Shown here piece after piece: positions 49,182-57,307 of a stretch of DNA of 64,000 nucleotides. Origin of the DNA: Chlorobaculum sp. 24CR (GTDB taxonomy: Bacteria; Bacteroidota; Chlorobiia; Chlorobiales; Chlorobiaceae); NCBI RefSeq assembly GCF_004118635.1, contig NZ_SDGU01000066.1:1-64000 (forward strand), in the 5' to 3' direction. The notes beneath the pieces are model-generated. The model made no database searches. It saw only the letters and a program-made list of their open reading frames with translations, and had not been told where the DNA came from. Each line of letters begins with the position of its first letter. The stretch's first letter is position 1. A program made the translations under genes and the position numbers.

Positions 49182-50177
49182 ATGAGAATACTAAAAAAAA
49201 TATCTGGTTGGCTGATCTTTATTGTTTTTGGTGTATTTTTAACTCTTTTTATTCCTTCCTTTTTTGTGTTTTTTGTTCGTTTGTTGTACGGTTTTTATGA
49301 TGGTTGTTTTACGCTAAATGGCGATTTTTGCGGAGCTGTTTCTTTGGTGAAAAGTCGAGTTTTTGATGATCTTTTTAGGGATTTTAGTGGAAATATGTCA
49401 TCATGGTTTGCTGCGCTTGGAACTATAGCCGCAGTTGTTGTCGCTATTTTTAAGGATTCGTTTGTTAAGTGGTATAAGAGGCCGAAATTAAATGTTTCGA
49501 TTGATGATAATAAAGGCGATAGTCCTTGCTATAGAAATGTTCCACAATTTTATGCAGGTCGATGTGATAGTATTTGTAATTCTTTCTTTTTAAGAATAAG
49601 GGTTAGGAATAGAGGGCTAAGCGTGGCTGAGAATGTTCAGGTTTTTGCAAAGCAAATTAACACTTATTCCTGTGCTGGCATTGAGGAAAAACCAGTAGAT
49701 TACTTGGCCATGGATATGGTGTGGGCAAATTCAGGGGATGATTTCTTTCCAAGAATATACCCTGATTCGGAGCGTTATTGTGATATTGCATTAATTCTTG
49801 ATCCTGATATAAGGGGTTTTGATAGTCGTTATTATTGTCATCAGCAATGGTCTGGAAAGTATGAGGAAAAAGAGCCAGCTCTATGCATTCAGGTTCGCTA
49901 TCCTTTAGGAAGTGGCGATCATATTAAAGGTCCTGGGAGGTATGGCTTACATGTCGTTGTTTCAGGTAAAGATGTGGAACCTATCAATAAAGAAATTATA
50001 ATTGATACGTGCGATTTTAAATCTTGGCCTGATCGAGATAAGGACGCAAAAGAAGAAGAAAAAGAAATAAGAGGAAAGGTTAAATTTTGTGTTTATCAAA
50101 ATTGGTGGCATAAAAATGTTAGAAGGGTAAAAGAGCTGATTAGTAAGGCGCCCTTCAAAATGCAGAGTTGTGATTAG
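49182..50177 (+). CDS. AT-rich membrane protein with cysteine-rich soluble part, unknown function
   Basis: A 331-residue protein. A strongly hydrophobic N-terminus (about 8-38) and a second segment around 72-90 are followed by a soluble region of about 230 residues with many cysteines (C117, C129, C133 and others). It contains a beta-rich stretch (FFLRIRVRNRGLSVAENVQVFA) typical of this uncharacterised class. The base composition is much lower in G+C than its neighbours, which argues for horizontal acquisition. It starts 12 bases after the lone antitoxin. No catalytic motif is recognised. Confidence 0.75.
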   Translation: MRILKKISGWLIFIVFGVFLTLFIPSFFVFFVRLLYGFYDGCFTLNGDFCGAVSLVKSRVFDDLFRDFSGNMSSWFAALGTIAAVVVAIFKDSFVKWYKRPKLNVSIDDNKGDSPCYRNVPQFYAGRCDSICNSFFLRIRVRNRGLSVAENVQVFAKQINTYSCAGIEEKPVDYLAMDMVWANSGDDFFPRIYPDSERYCDIALILDPDIRGFDSRYYCHQQWSGKYEEKEPALCIQVRYPLGSGDHIKGPGRYGLHVVVSGKDVEPINKEIIIDTCDFKSWPDRDKDAKEEEKEIRGKVKFCVYQNWWHKNVRRVKELISKAPFKMQSCD

Positions 50178-50215
50178 ATATTTTCTCGGTTCGGATGTTG
50201 CTAAACAAAATCAAC

Positions 50216-50249
50216 AAAGCCTCGGCACTTCATCCGCGCCGGGGCTTTT
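50216..50249 (-). terminator. Terminator of lysS
   Basis: AAAGCC(T)CGGC (50216-50226) pairs with GCCGGGGCTTTT (50238-50249). On the minus strand the stem is followed by TTTGTTGATTTTG. It lies just past the lysS stop. Confidence 0.7.
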
Positions 50250-50274
50250 GCATTTCAGTCGATAAATCCGCGTC

Positions 50275-51810
50275 TCACTCCGGCTTCATGTGGGGGAAGA
50301 AGATGACGTCGCGGATGGAGTCTTCGCCGGTGAGGAGCATGACCATGCGGTCGATGCCGATGCCGAGGCCGGCGCAGGGGGGCATGCCGTATTCCAGCGC
50401 ACGGAGGAAGTCCTCGTCCACGATCATCGCTTCGTCGTCGCCGCGCTGGCGGAGGCGGGCCTGCTCTTCGAGGCGTTCGCGCTGGATGACCGGGTCGTTC
50501 AGCTCGGAGAAGGAGTTGCACACCTCCTTGCCGCCGACGATTAGCTCGAAGCGCTCGACGAGGCCCGGTTCCGAGCGGTGCTTCTTGGCGAGCGGCGACA
50601 TCTCCTCCGGGTAGTCGGTGATGAAGGTCGGCTGGATCAACTTCGGCTCGACAAACTCGCCGAAGATTTCGTCGATGATCTTGCCGCTGCTGATCTTCGG
50701 ATCGAGTTCGAGGCCGAGGTCTTTGGCGATGTCGCGGAGCTGCGCTTCGGATTTGCCGCGAATCTCCATGCCGGTGAACTCCTTGATCGAGTCGGCGATG
50801 GTGAGGCGGCGGAACGGCGGCTTGAGGCTGATCTCGTTGCCGAGAAACATCGTCGAATCCTTGCCGTTCACTTCCAAACACGCCTTGTGCAGTAAATCTT
50901 CGACCAGCTCCATCATCCAGACGTAATCCTTGTAGGCGACGTACAGCTCGACCTGGGTGAACTCCGGGTTGTGGAAGCGGTCGATGCCCTCGTTGCGGAA
51001 ATCCTTGGCGAACTCATACACGCCGTCGAAGCCGCCGACGATCAGGCGCTTGAGGTACAGCTCGTTGGCGATGCGCAGGTACAGCTCCATGTCGAGCGCG
51101 TTGTGGTGCGTCGTGAAGGGGCGGGCCGCCGCGCCGCCGTAGATCGGTTGGAGGATCGGCGTTTCCACTTCAAGCCAGCCGTTCGAGGCGAAGTAGTTTC
51201 GCATCAGGGCGACGATTTTCGTCCTTTTGATGAAGGTGTCGCGCACTTCGGGGTTGACGATCAGGTCAACGTAGCGCTGGCGGTAGCGCAGCTCGCGGTC
51301 GCTGAAGGCGTCGAAAACCACCTTCTGGCCGTCAACTTCTTTCTCCTTGGCGACGGGAATCGGGCGTAGCGACTTGGAGAGCAGCTCGAACTGGCGGGCA
51401 TGTACCGAGATTTCGCCGGTTTTTGTCCTGAAGGTGAAGCCGCTGACGCCAACGATGTCGCCGATGTCGAGCAGCTTGAAGGTGTTGTACGAAGCCTCGC
51501 CGACCTCGTCCTTCTTGAGGTATATCTGGATGCGGCCAACGGAGTCCTGGATGTGCAGGAACGAGGCCTTGCCCATCTTGCGGATCGCCATGATGCGACC
51601 GGCAACCGAAACATCCGCGGGATTTTCGTCGCTGAAGCTGTCGATGATTGCTTTCGAGGTGGCGGTGACGTCAAATTTATAGGGATAGGGCTCGATGCCC
51701 GATTCGGCGAGGTGCGCGCGCTCCTCGAAGCGGCGCTTCATCTGGTCGTTGAGCGAAACTGCGGGTGATGGATCGTTTGGCTGGCTCTTCTGTTCTGGTG
51801 CTGTGGACAT
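50275..51810 (-). CDS. lysS: Lysyl-tRNA synthetase, class II
   Basis: Charges tRNA(Lys). A 511-residue class IIb enzyme: N-terminal OB-fold anticodon-binding domain ([21 protein letters not shown] at about 70), then motif 1, motif 2 ([18 protein letters not shown]) and motif 3 ([16 protein letters not shown]) in the catalytic domain. The length is normal. The 30-residue leader with [11 protein letters not shown] is a variable extension. It is followed by a terminator at 50216-50249; crtB is downstream in the opposite direction of gene order, 51 bases beyond the start. Confidence 0.95.
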   Translation of the reverse strand: MSTAPEQKSQPNDPSPAVSLNDQMKRRFEERAHLAESGIEPYPYKFDVTATSKAIIDSFSDENPADVSVAGRIMAIRKMGKASFLHIQDSVGRIQIYLKKDEVGEASYNTFKLLDIGDIVGVSGFTFRTKTGEISVHARQFELLSKSLRPIPVAKEKEVDGQKVVFDAFSDRELRYRQRYVDLIVNPEVRDTFIKRTKIVALMRNYFASNGWLEVETPILQPIYGGAAARPFTTHHNALDMELYLRIANELYLKRLIVGGFDGVYEFAKDFRNEGIDRFHNPEFTQVELYVAYKDYVWMMELVEDLLHKACLEVNGKDSTMFLGNEISLKPPFRRLTIADSIKEFTGMEIRGKSEAQLRDIAKDLGLELDPKISSGKIIDEIFGEFVEPKLIQPTFITDYPEEMSPLAKKHRSEPGLVERFELIVGGKEVCNSFSELNDPVIQRERLEEQARLRQRGDDEAMIVDEDFLRALEYGMPPCAGLGIGIDRMVMLLTGEDSIRDVIFFPHMKPE

Positions 51811-51861
51811 GCTGATGGTCTGAAGTGATAAAAATAAAACGGGTTATCTGAATCTCGCGGT

Positions 51862-52794
51862 TCAGGCCGAGATTCTGGTTTTGAGCCAGATCGATGGCAG
51901 GGTGCTCAGTTTCTGGTAAAACGAGCGGTAGGCGCGGCGGGAGAAAACGTCGTAGTTGTTCTCCTCGATGGCTTTGAGGATGTCGCTGTAGTTGCGGCTG
52001 CTGATGCCGACGGCCAGGCGGCTGTTCTTTTCGAGCATCGGAATGCCGAGGTCAGCCGATGCGTAATAACCGCGAGCGCGTTCGATCTGGAACTTCATGA
52101 GGGCGACGAACCGGTCGTTCATCGTTCGGCTTATGAACTCCTCGCGGCTGTAGTTGAAGCGGCGTAAGTCTTCAAGCGGCAAATAGATACGGTTGCGGTC
52201 GATGTCCTCGCCGATGTCGCGCAGGATGTTGGTGAGCTGCATGGCGATGCCGAGGTCGATGGCGTGTTGCAGGGCCTCCTTGTTGCTGTAGCCGAAAATT
52301 TCGACCGTCATCAGCCCCACTACCGAGGCGACCTTGTAACAGTAAACGTAGAGTTCGTCGAAGGTCTCGAAGGTCTGGAAATCGATGTCCATCGCCACGC
52401 CATCGATCAGGTCGAGCGGCAGGTCGATGGGGATCGAGTAGTGGCGCAGCGTATCCTGCCAGGCCATGAGAATCGGGTCGTTGCTCGGCATCCAGTCGTA
52501 ACAGGCCCGGAGTCGCACCTTCCAGTCGGCGATGGAGTCGTTGAGTTCCGCGCGCGTCAACTGGCCGTTGCTGAGCTTGTCCTGCGCCAGATCGACCAAG
52601 TCATCGACCGTGCGCAACAGGGCGTACATGGCGAAGATCGGGTTCTGCTGGCGTTTTGGCAGGAACCTGGTGGCGAGGTAGAAGGTCTTGGCGTGGTGCC
52701 GGGCGATCTGGCGGCAGTAGTCGTAGGCGTTCGGGAGCGACAGCTTTTGGCCTGCGTCGTGAAGTACCGTCTGTCCGTTGTAGCTGTAGTTCAT
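51862..52794 (-). CDS. crtB: Phytoene synthase
   Basis: Condenses two geranylgeranyl diphosphates to phytoene, entry to carotenoid synthesis. The 310-residue protein shows DVAR-type helices with the aspartate-rich motifs RTVDDLVDLAQ and DIGEDIDRNRIYLP, plus FYLATRFLP near the start. The start at 52794 is chosen for the family-like length; an ATG at 52884 would add 30 polar residues. It lies upstream of lysS on the same strand with a 51-base gap, so the two may be co-transcribed. Confidence 0.93.
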   Translation of the reverse strand: MNYSYNGQTVLHDAGQKLSLPNAYDYCRQIARHHAKTFYLATRFLPKRQQNPIFAMYALLRTVDDLVDLAQDKLSNGQLTRAELNDSIADWKVRLRACYDWMPSNDPILMAWQDTLRHYSIPIDLPLDLIDGVAMDIDFQTFETFDELYVYCYKVASVVGLMTVEIFGYSNKEALQHAIDLGIAMQLTNILRDIGEDIDRNRIYLPLEDLRRFNYSREEFISRTMNDRFVALMKFQIERARGYYASADLGIPMLEKNSRLAVGISSRNYSDILKAIEENNYDVFSRRAYRSFYQKLSTLPSIWLKTRISA

Positions 52795-53060
52795 GAAACT
52801 CTCGCCGCTGTTTTTTTTGCTGCTCTGTTGTCGGGTGGCCTGTTGCCGTGTTGGGCAATCCAGCCTGATTTTCGTTTCCGCCATCCTGATTTTGTGTGCC
52901 GGAGTGGCAAAAATATGTAACTTTCCGTGGCCGGAATATGTTAAGAGGAACGTGACGGCAAAATAAAATAAAGGCGCTAATATAGCAACAGCAATGGCGT
53001 TCGCCGTTATCTCCTGTCACTCGACGCTGTTGCGGCAAGAATCTATCCCAGACCATCCAT

Positions 53061-54365
53061 TTGACGACCATTCCATCACCGGAACCCCGTGAGCGAGCCG
53101 TGCTCGTCGGCATCACCTCCACGCCCGACACTCCCCGGCACCTTGTCGAAGAGTACCTCGACGAGCTGAAGTTTCTTGCCGATACGGCGGGAGCTGACGT
53201 TATCACCACCATCATCCAGGAAAAAAAGCAGCCCGATCCGGCCACCTGCATCGGCAGCGGCAAGGCCGAGGATCTTGCCGGGTTGGTCGAGGCTGACGAA
53301 ATCGACATCGTGATTTTCGACGACGACCTGACGCCCGTGCAGGCCAGGAACCTCGAACGCATTCTCAAGTGCAAGGTGATCGACCGAACCGGCCTCATAC
53401 TCCAGATTTTCGCCATCCGCGCCAAATCGTCGCAAGCCAAGATGCAGGTGGAACTCGCGCAGCTCGAATATCTCCTGCCGCGGCTCTCCGGCGCGTGGAC
53501 GCACCTGTCGAAGCAGAAGGGGGGCATCGGCACCAAAGGCCCCGGCGAAACGCAGATCGAGACCGACCGCCGACTCGTGCGCAACCGCATCGCCTCGCTC
53601 AAAAAGAAGCTCCGCGCTGTTTCGCTTCAGCACGACACCCAGACCCGTGGCCGCTCGACCGTGCCGCGCGTGGCGCTGGTGGGCTATACCAACGCGGGCA
53701 AATCGACGCTGATGAACGCCCTCTGCCCCGAAGCCGAGGCCTACGCCGAGAACCGCCTTTTCGCGACGCTCGACACCAAGACCCGGCGGCTTGAACTGAA
53801 GATCAACAAGCTGGTGCTGCTCTCCGACACGGTCGGCTTCATCCGCAAGCTGCCGCACACGCTGGTTGAGAGCTTCAAATCCACGCTCGACGAAGTGTTG
53901 CAAGCGGACTTTTTGCTGCACGTCATTGACGTAAGTCATCCGGCCTTCGAGGAGCAGATGCAGGTGGTGCGCGAGACGCTCAAGGAGATCGGCGTCAAGC
54001 ACGACCACATGATCGAGGTGTTCAACAAGATCGACGCGCTCGGCGACCCGTCGGTGCTGACCGGCCTGCAAGGCAAGTATCCCGACGCGGTCTTCATCTC
54101 CGCCGCGCGCAGCCTGAACCTCACGGCGCTCAAGGAGAGTATCGCCAACCACGTCGCCCGCGACTACAAGACGCGCAAGGTGCGCACGCACGTCTCGAAC
54201 TACAAGCTGATCGGCTACCTCTACGACCACGCCGAGGTGATCGACAAAAAGCACATCGACGAGGAGGTGCAGCTCACCATCCGCGTGCACCGCAACAACC
54301 TCAAGCAGATCGACGCCATGCTCAAGGCGTCGGCATCGAAAAACCATGCCGCTGCAAATCTTTAA
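53061..54365 (+). CDS. hflX: GTPase HflX
   Basis: Ribosome-binding GTPase involved in splitting stalled or heat-damaged ribosomes. The 434-residue protein has the HflX N-terminal domain (GKAEDLAGLVEADE, DRTGLILQIFA) with GTKGPGETQIETDRR, then the G domain: VALVGYTNAGKST (G1), DTVGFIRKLPHTLVESF (G3) and NKID (G4). The start codon is TTG at 53061, with no clear ribosome site. Its end overlaps ybeY by 20 bases. Confidence 0.94.
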   Translation: MTTIPSPEPRERAVLVGITSTPDTPRHLVEEYLDELKFLADTAGADVITTIIQEKKQPDPATCIGSGKAEDLAGLVEADEIDIVIFDDDLTPVQARNLERILKCKVIDRTGLILQIFAIRAKSSQAKMQVELAQLEYLLPRLSGAWTHLSKQKGGIGTKGPGETQIETDRRLVRNRIASLKKKLRAVSLQHDTQTRGRSTVPRVALVGYTNAGKSTLMNALCPEAEAYAENRLFATLDTKTRRLELKINKLVLLSDTVGFIRKLPHTLVESFKSTLDEVLQADFLLHVIDVSHPAFEEQMQVVRETLKEIGVKHDHMIEVFNKIDALGDPSVLTGLQGKYPDAVFISAARSLNLTALKESIANHVARDYKTRKVRTHVSNYKLIGYLYDHAEVIDKKHIDEEVQLTIRVHRNNLKQIDAMLKASASKNHAAANL

Positions 54366-54759
54366 CACGACGCACCGCACGATTGACGAGGCGCGTCTCG
54401 TCGAAGCCGTCCGGCTCGTGGTCAGCGAGGAGGGCGGCGCGGTCGGTGCTATCGAGGCCGTCTATTGCGGCAACAAGCTGATCCGCCGCATCAACCGCGA
54501 CTTCCTCGGCCACGATTATGCAACCGACACCATCACCTTCGGTTACAACGAAGGTGGGGAGGTCGAAGGCGAATTCTACATCTCCCTCGACGTGATCGAC
54601 TCCAACGCCAAACGCTTCGGCGTGAGCTTCGACGCCGAACTGCTCCGAGTAACCATCCACTCCGCGCTGCATCTGATGGGCCACGACGACGAAACCGACG
54701 AACTCAGAGCGGCGATGAGTCGGCGGGAGGATTGGTATATGGAGCGTTTCAGGCCCTGA
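54346..54759 (+). CDS. ybeY: Endoribonuclease YbeY
   Basis: A 137-residue metalloprotein for 16S rRNA 3' end maturation and ribosome quality control. The metal site is H105-H109 in HSALHLMGHDDE. The usual third ligand (the final His of HxxxHxxxxxH) is replaced by Asp (D115), a variant I also associate with Bacteroidota/Chlorobiota YbeY proteins. It overlaps the hflX stop by 20 bases in another frame, indicating translational coupling; hflX-ybeY grouping fits ribosome care. Confidence 0.92.
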   Translation: MPLQIFNTTHRTIDEARLVEAVRLVVSEEGGAVGAIEAVYCGNKLIRRINRDFLGHDYATDTITFGYNEGGEVEGEFYISLDVIDSNAKRFGVSFDAELLRVTIHSALHLMGHDDETDELRAAMSRREDWYMERFRP

Positions 54760-54919
54760 TTTTCCCTGTCATTCGACACATGATCTTTGCATCGGGGATG
54801 GAATTTTTTTACTAAATTATCCCCATCAAATCCCTGCATCGTAGTTCCCTGTGCCGTTCAGCTTTTTGTTGACGGCGAGTGCATGGGGCCTTTGCAAACG
54901 AAAAACCACCACCACCACC

Positions 54920-55675
54920 ATGAATCTCATTATCAACGACAAAACAGCCCAGGCCTCCGTCGGTGAAACCGTCGGCAAGGCTGCCAGGCTCAACCACAGC
55001 CACGTGGGCTATGTCTGCGGCGGCCACGGCCTTTGCCAGGCTTGCTACGTCACCGTTCAGGAAGGCGCGGAGTGCCTCGCTCCGCTTACCGATGTCGAGA
55101 AAGCGTTCCTCTCTCCGCGCCAGATCGCCGCAGGCGGCCGCATGGCCTGCCAGGCCACCATCGCTACCGAGGGCACGGTCAAAGTGCTTTCGCGCCCCGA
55201 AGAGGTGCGCCGCATCGTTTTGAGCAATCCGTTTGGCCTCATCGCTTACGCCGCCGATATGGGCAAGGACACCGCGCAGCAGATCGTGCCGGGCGTACAG
55301 AATCTCATTGGCCGCATCCAGCGCGGCGAGATGGGCGGCAAGGAGGCTCTCGGCGACATGATGGAGTCCATCCAGGGCGCTGCCGGGCTGGTCGTCGAGG
55401 CGATTCAGCAGGGGCCGATGGCGCTTCCGATTCCCTTCAAGGAGCAGATTGCGGACGTGATCAGCAAGCTTCCGCTGCCCGCCATTTCGCTTCCGCAGAT
55501 TTCACTGCCGTCGTTCTCGCTCCCGCAAATTCAGCTTCCGGCGATTTCTTTGCCGCAGTTACCCTTCTCGCTGCCGCAGCTTCCTTTTTCGCTCCCGTTC
55601 CTGCCGCAGCAAACCGAGTCCAGAGAGACGCTCGAAAAGGTGACGATCACCGTGCAGCCTCCGGCCAAAGCCTGA
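54920..55675 (+). CDS. Chlorosome envelope [2Fe-2S] protein, CsmI/CsmJ/CsmX type
   Basis: A 251-residue protein. The N-terminal domain (1-95) is an adrenodoxin/plant-type ferredoxin with cluster cysteines C33, C39, C42 and C77. This domain marks the CsmI/J/X chlorosome proteins, thought to pass electrons across the envelope for redox quenching of energy transfer. The middle (105-170) is amphipathic and helical. The C-terminal part (about 184-232) is a run of LP-containing repeats (LPAISLPQISLPSFSLPQ). The start at 54920 gives MNLIINDKTAQAS; the GTG at 54851 is not favoured. Confidence 0.85.
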   Translation: MNLIINDKTAQASVGETVGKAARLNHSHVGYVCGGHGLCQACYVTVQEGAECLAPLTDVEKAFLSPRQIAAGGRMACQATIATEGTVKVLSRPEEVRRIVLSNPFGLIAYAADMGKDTAQQIVPGVQNLIGRIQRGEMGGKEALGDMMESIQGAAGLVVEAIQQGPMALPIPFKEQIADVISKLPLPAISLPQISLPSFSLPQIQLPAISLPQLPFSLPQLPFSLPFLPQQTESRETLEKVTITVQPPAKA

Positions 55676-55700
55676 AGCCTGATTGTCTTCCTTTTTTTTA

Positions 55701-55735
55701 CTCCCCCGTCCGTCAAGCCGGGGGAGTTTGTTTTT
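55701..55735 (+). terminator. Terminator of the csm gene
   Basis: CTCCCCCG (55701-55708) pairs with CGGGGGAG (55719-55726), followed by TTTGTTTTT. Confidence 0.85.
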
Positions 55736-55832
55736 CTGCCCGGCGTGGGATGTTTCAGCAGTTTGTCTATTATTGAGTTTTGATGGCGGCAGCTATCCTC
55801 AATTATCCATTCTATCCAATTCTGTTCATTTC

Positions 55833-56999
55833 ATGAGTCTCAATCTTGGCGAGCGCTGCGGGCTGGTGATGCAGTCCGATATTCGCTCGATGTCGATCGA
55901 GTGCGCCCGCATGGGCGGCATCAATCTTTCGCAGGGCGTTTGCGATACGCCGGTGCCGCCGGTAGTTTTGCAGGGAGCGGCGGATGCGCTCATGCAGGGC
56001 GGCAACACTTACACCCACCACACCGGTATTCGCGAACTGCGTCAGGCGATTGCGGACAAGCAGCGGCGCTTCACCGGCGTCGGGTTCGACGCCGACCGCG
56101 AAGTCGTCGTCTCCGCAGGCGCGACCGGCGCGATGTACTGCGCGTTTCAGGCGCTCCTGAACCGGGGCGACGAGGTGATTGTCTTCGAGCCGTTTTACGG
56201 CTACCACGTCTCGACGCTTCGGGCGGTCGAGGCCTCGCCGGTGTTCGTGCCGCTCGATCCGTCGGACGGCTGGTCGTTCAGAATCGACGATCTCGAAGCG
56301 GCGATCACGCCGAAAACGAAGGCGATTCTTGTCAACACGCCAGCCAATCCATCCGGCAAGGTCTTCTCGCGCGACGAACTTTCGCTTCTGGCGGAGTTCG
56401 CCATCCGCCACGACCTCTTCGTCTTTACCGACGAGATGTACGAGCACTTCGTTTTTGACGGTCGCCGGCACGTGTCGATGGCGGCGCTGCCCGGCATGAG
56501 GGAGCGCGCGATTACCATTTCCGGCCTCTCCAAAACCTTCAGCGTCACCGGCTGGCGCATCGGTTACGCGCTCTCTGACGAGCGCTGGGCCGCCTCCATC
56601 GGCTACTTCAACGATCTCTATTACGTCTGCGCGGCCTCGCCGCTTCAGGCGGGCGTCACGGCGGGACTTCGCGCGCTCGGTGACGACTATTATCTTGGAC
56701 TGTCGGCGGAGTACGAGGCCAAACGCGATCTCTTTTGCAAGGCGCTCGCCGAGGCGGGTCTCGCGCCGCACGTTCCGCAGGGCGCGTATTATGTGCTTGC
56801 CAGCACTGACTGCGTGCCGGGCGCGACGGCGCGGGAGCGGGCGATGCGCATCCTGCGCGACACCGGCGTCGCCTCGGTGCCCGGCTCGGCCTTCTACCAC
56901 GACGGCGGCGGCGAGCATCTCGTGCGCTTCTGCTTCGCCAAAGAGGCCTGTGTGCTTGAGGAGGCTTGCGAGAAGCTGCAAAAATTCCGGTTTTCGTGA
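55833..56999 (+). CDS. Pyridoxal-phosphate aminotransferase, class I/II
   Basis: A 388-residue fold-type I aminotransferase, AspC/kynurenine-aminotransferase-like. The PLP lysine is K234 in SGLSKTFSVTGWRIG. NTPANPSGKVFS, FEPFYGYH and the TDEMYEHFVFDG segment are standard. The start at 55833 (MSLNLGERCGLVMQSDIRSM) is preferred over 55683, which would pass through the terminator and the gap. Substrate cannot be read from sequence; aromatic amino acid, aspartate or glutamine transamination are all plausible. Confidence 0.88.
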   Translation: MSLNLGERCGLVMQSDIRSMSIECARMGGINLSQGVCDTPVPPVVLQGAADALMQGGNTYTHHTGIRELRQAIADKQRRFTGVGFDADREVVVSAGATGAMYCAFQALLNRGDEVIVFEPFYGYHVSTLRAVEASPVFVPLDPSDGWSFRIDDLEAAITPKTKAILVNTPANPSGKVFSRDELSLLAEFAIRHDLFVFTDEMYEHFVFDGRRHVSMAALPGMRERAITISGLSKTFSVTGWRIGYALSDERWAASIGYFNDLYYVCAASPLQAGVTAGLRALGDDYYLGLSAEYEAKRDLFCKALAEAGLAPHVPQGAYYVLASTDCVPGATARERAMRILRDTGVASVPGSAFYHDGGGEHLVRFCFAKEACVLEEACEKLQKFRFS

Positions 57000-57115
57000 A
57001 ACATCCGTACCGTGTCGGTTGTTTTTCTCAGAAGGTTCGTGTCCGAAGCGATGGCCGTTTTGGCGCGCAGATTTCACGGCAGGTTTTTTAAAAACAAAAA
57101 TTCCGGAGGTCGATC

Positions 57116-57307
57116 ATGGAGCTTGAACAAACGGTTATTGTACAATGTCCTTACTGCGCGCAGAGTTTCGAGGTGCTGGTCGATTGCTCGGTCGAGCATC
57201 AGGAGTATATCGAAGATTGCGAGGTGTGCTGCCGTCCGGTGAGTCTTGTGATCAATGTGTCCGACGATGGCGATGTCACGGTTCAAACCATAGGTGAAGA
57301 TGTCTGA
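57116..57307 (+). CDS. CPXCG-motif cysteine-rich protein
   Basis: A 63-residue putative zinc-ribbon protein: C11-P-Y-C14 and C35/C38/C39 form a likely metal site, as in the CPXCG (PF14255-type) family. Function unknown. It has a good ribosome site (GGAGG at 57103-57107) and its end overlaps the next gene start by eight bases, so it is co-translated with the hybrid kinase. Confidence 0.88.
   Translation: MELEQTVIVQCPYCAQSFEVLVDCSVEHQEYIEDCEVCCRPVSLVINVSDDGDVTVQTIGEDV

Noticed and set aside
53076-54380. Long minus-strand frame opposite hflX
   Set aside because: Complement of the HflX GTPase with a biased composition; not a gene.
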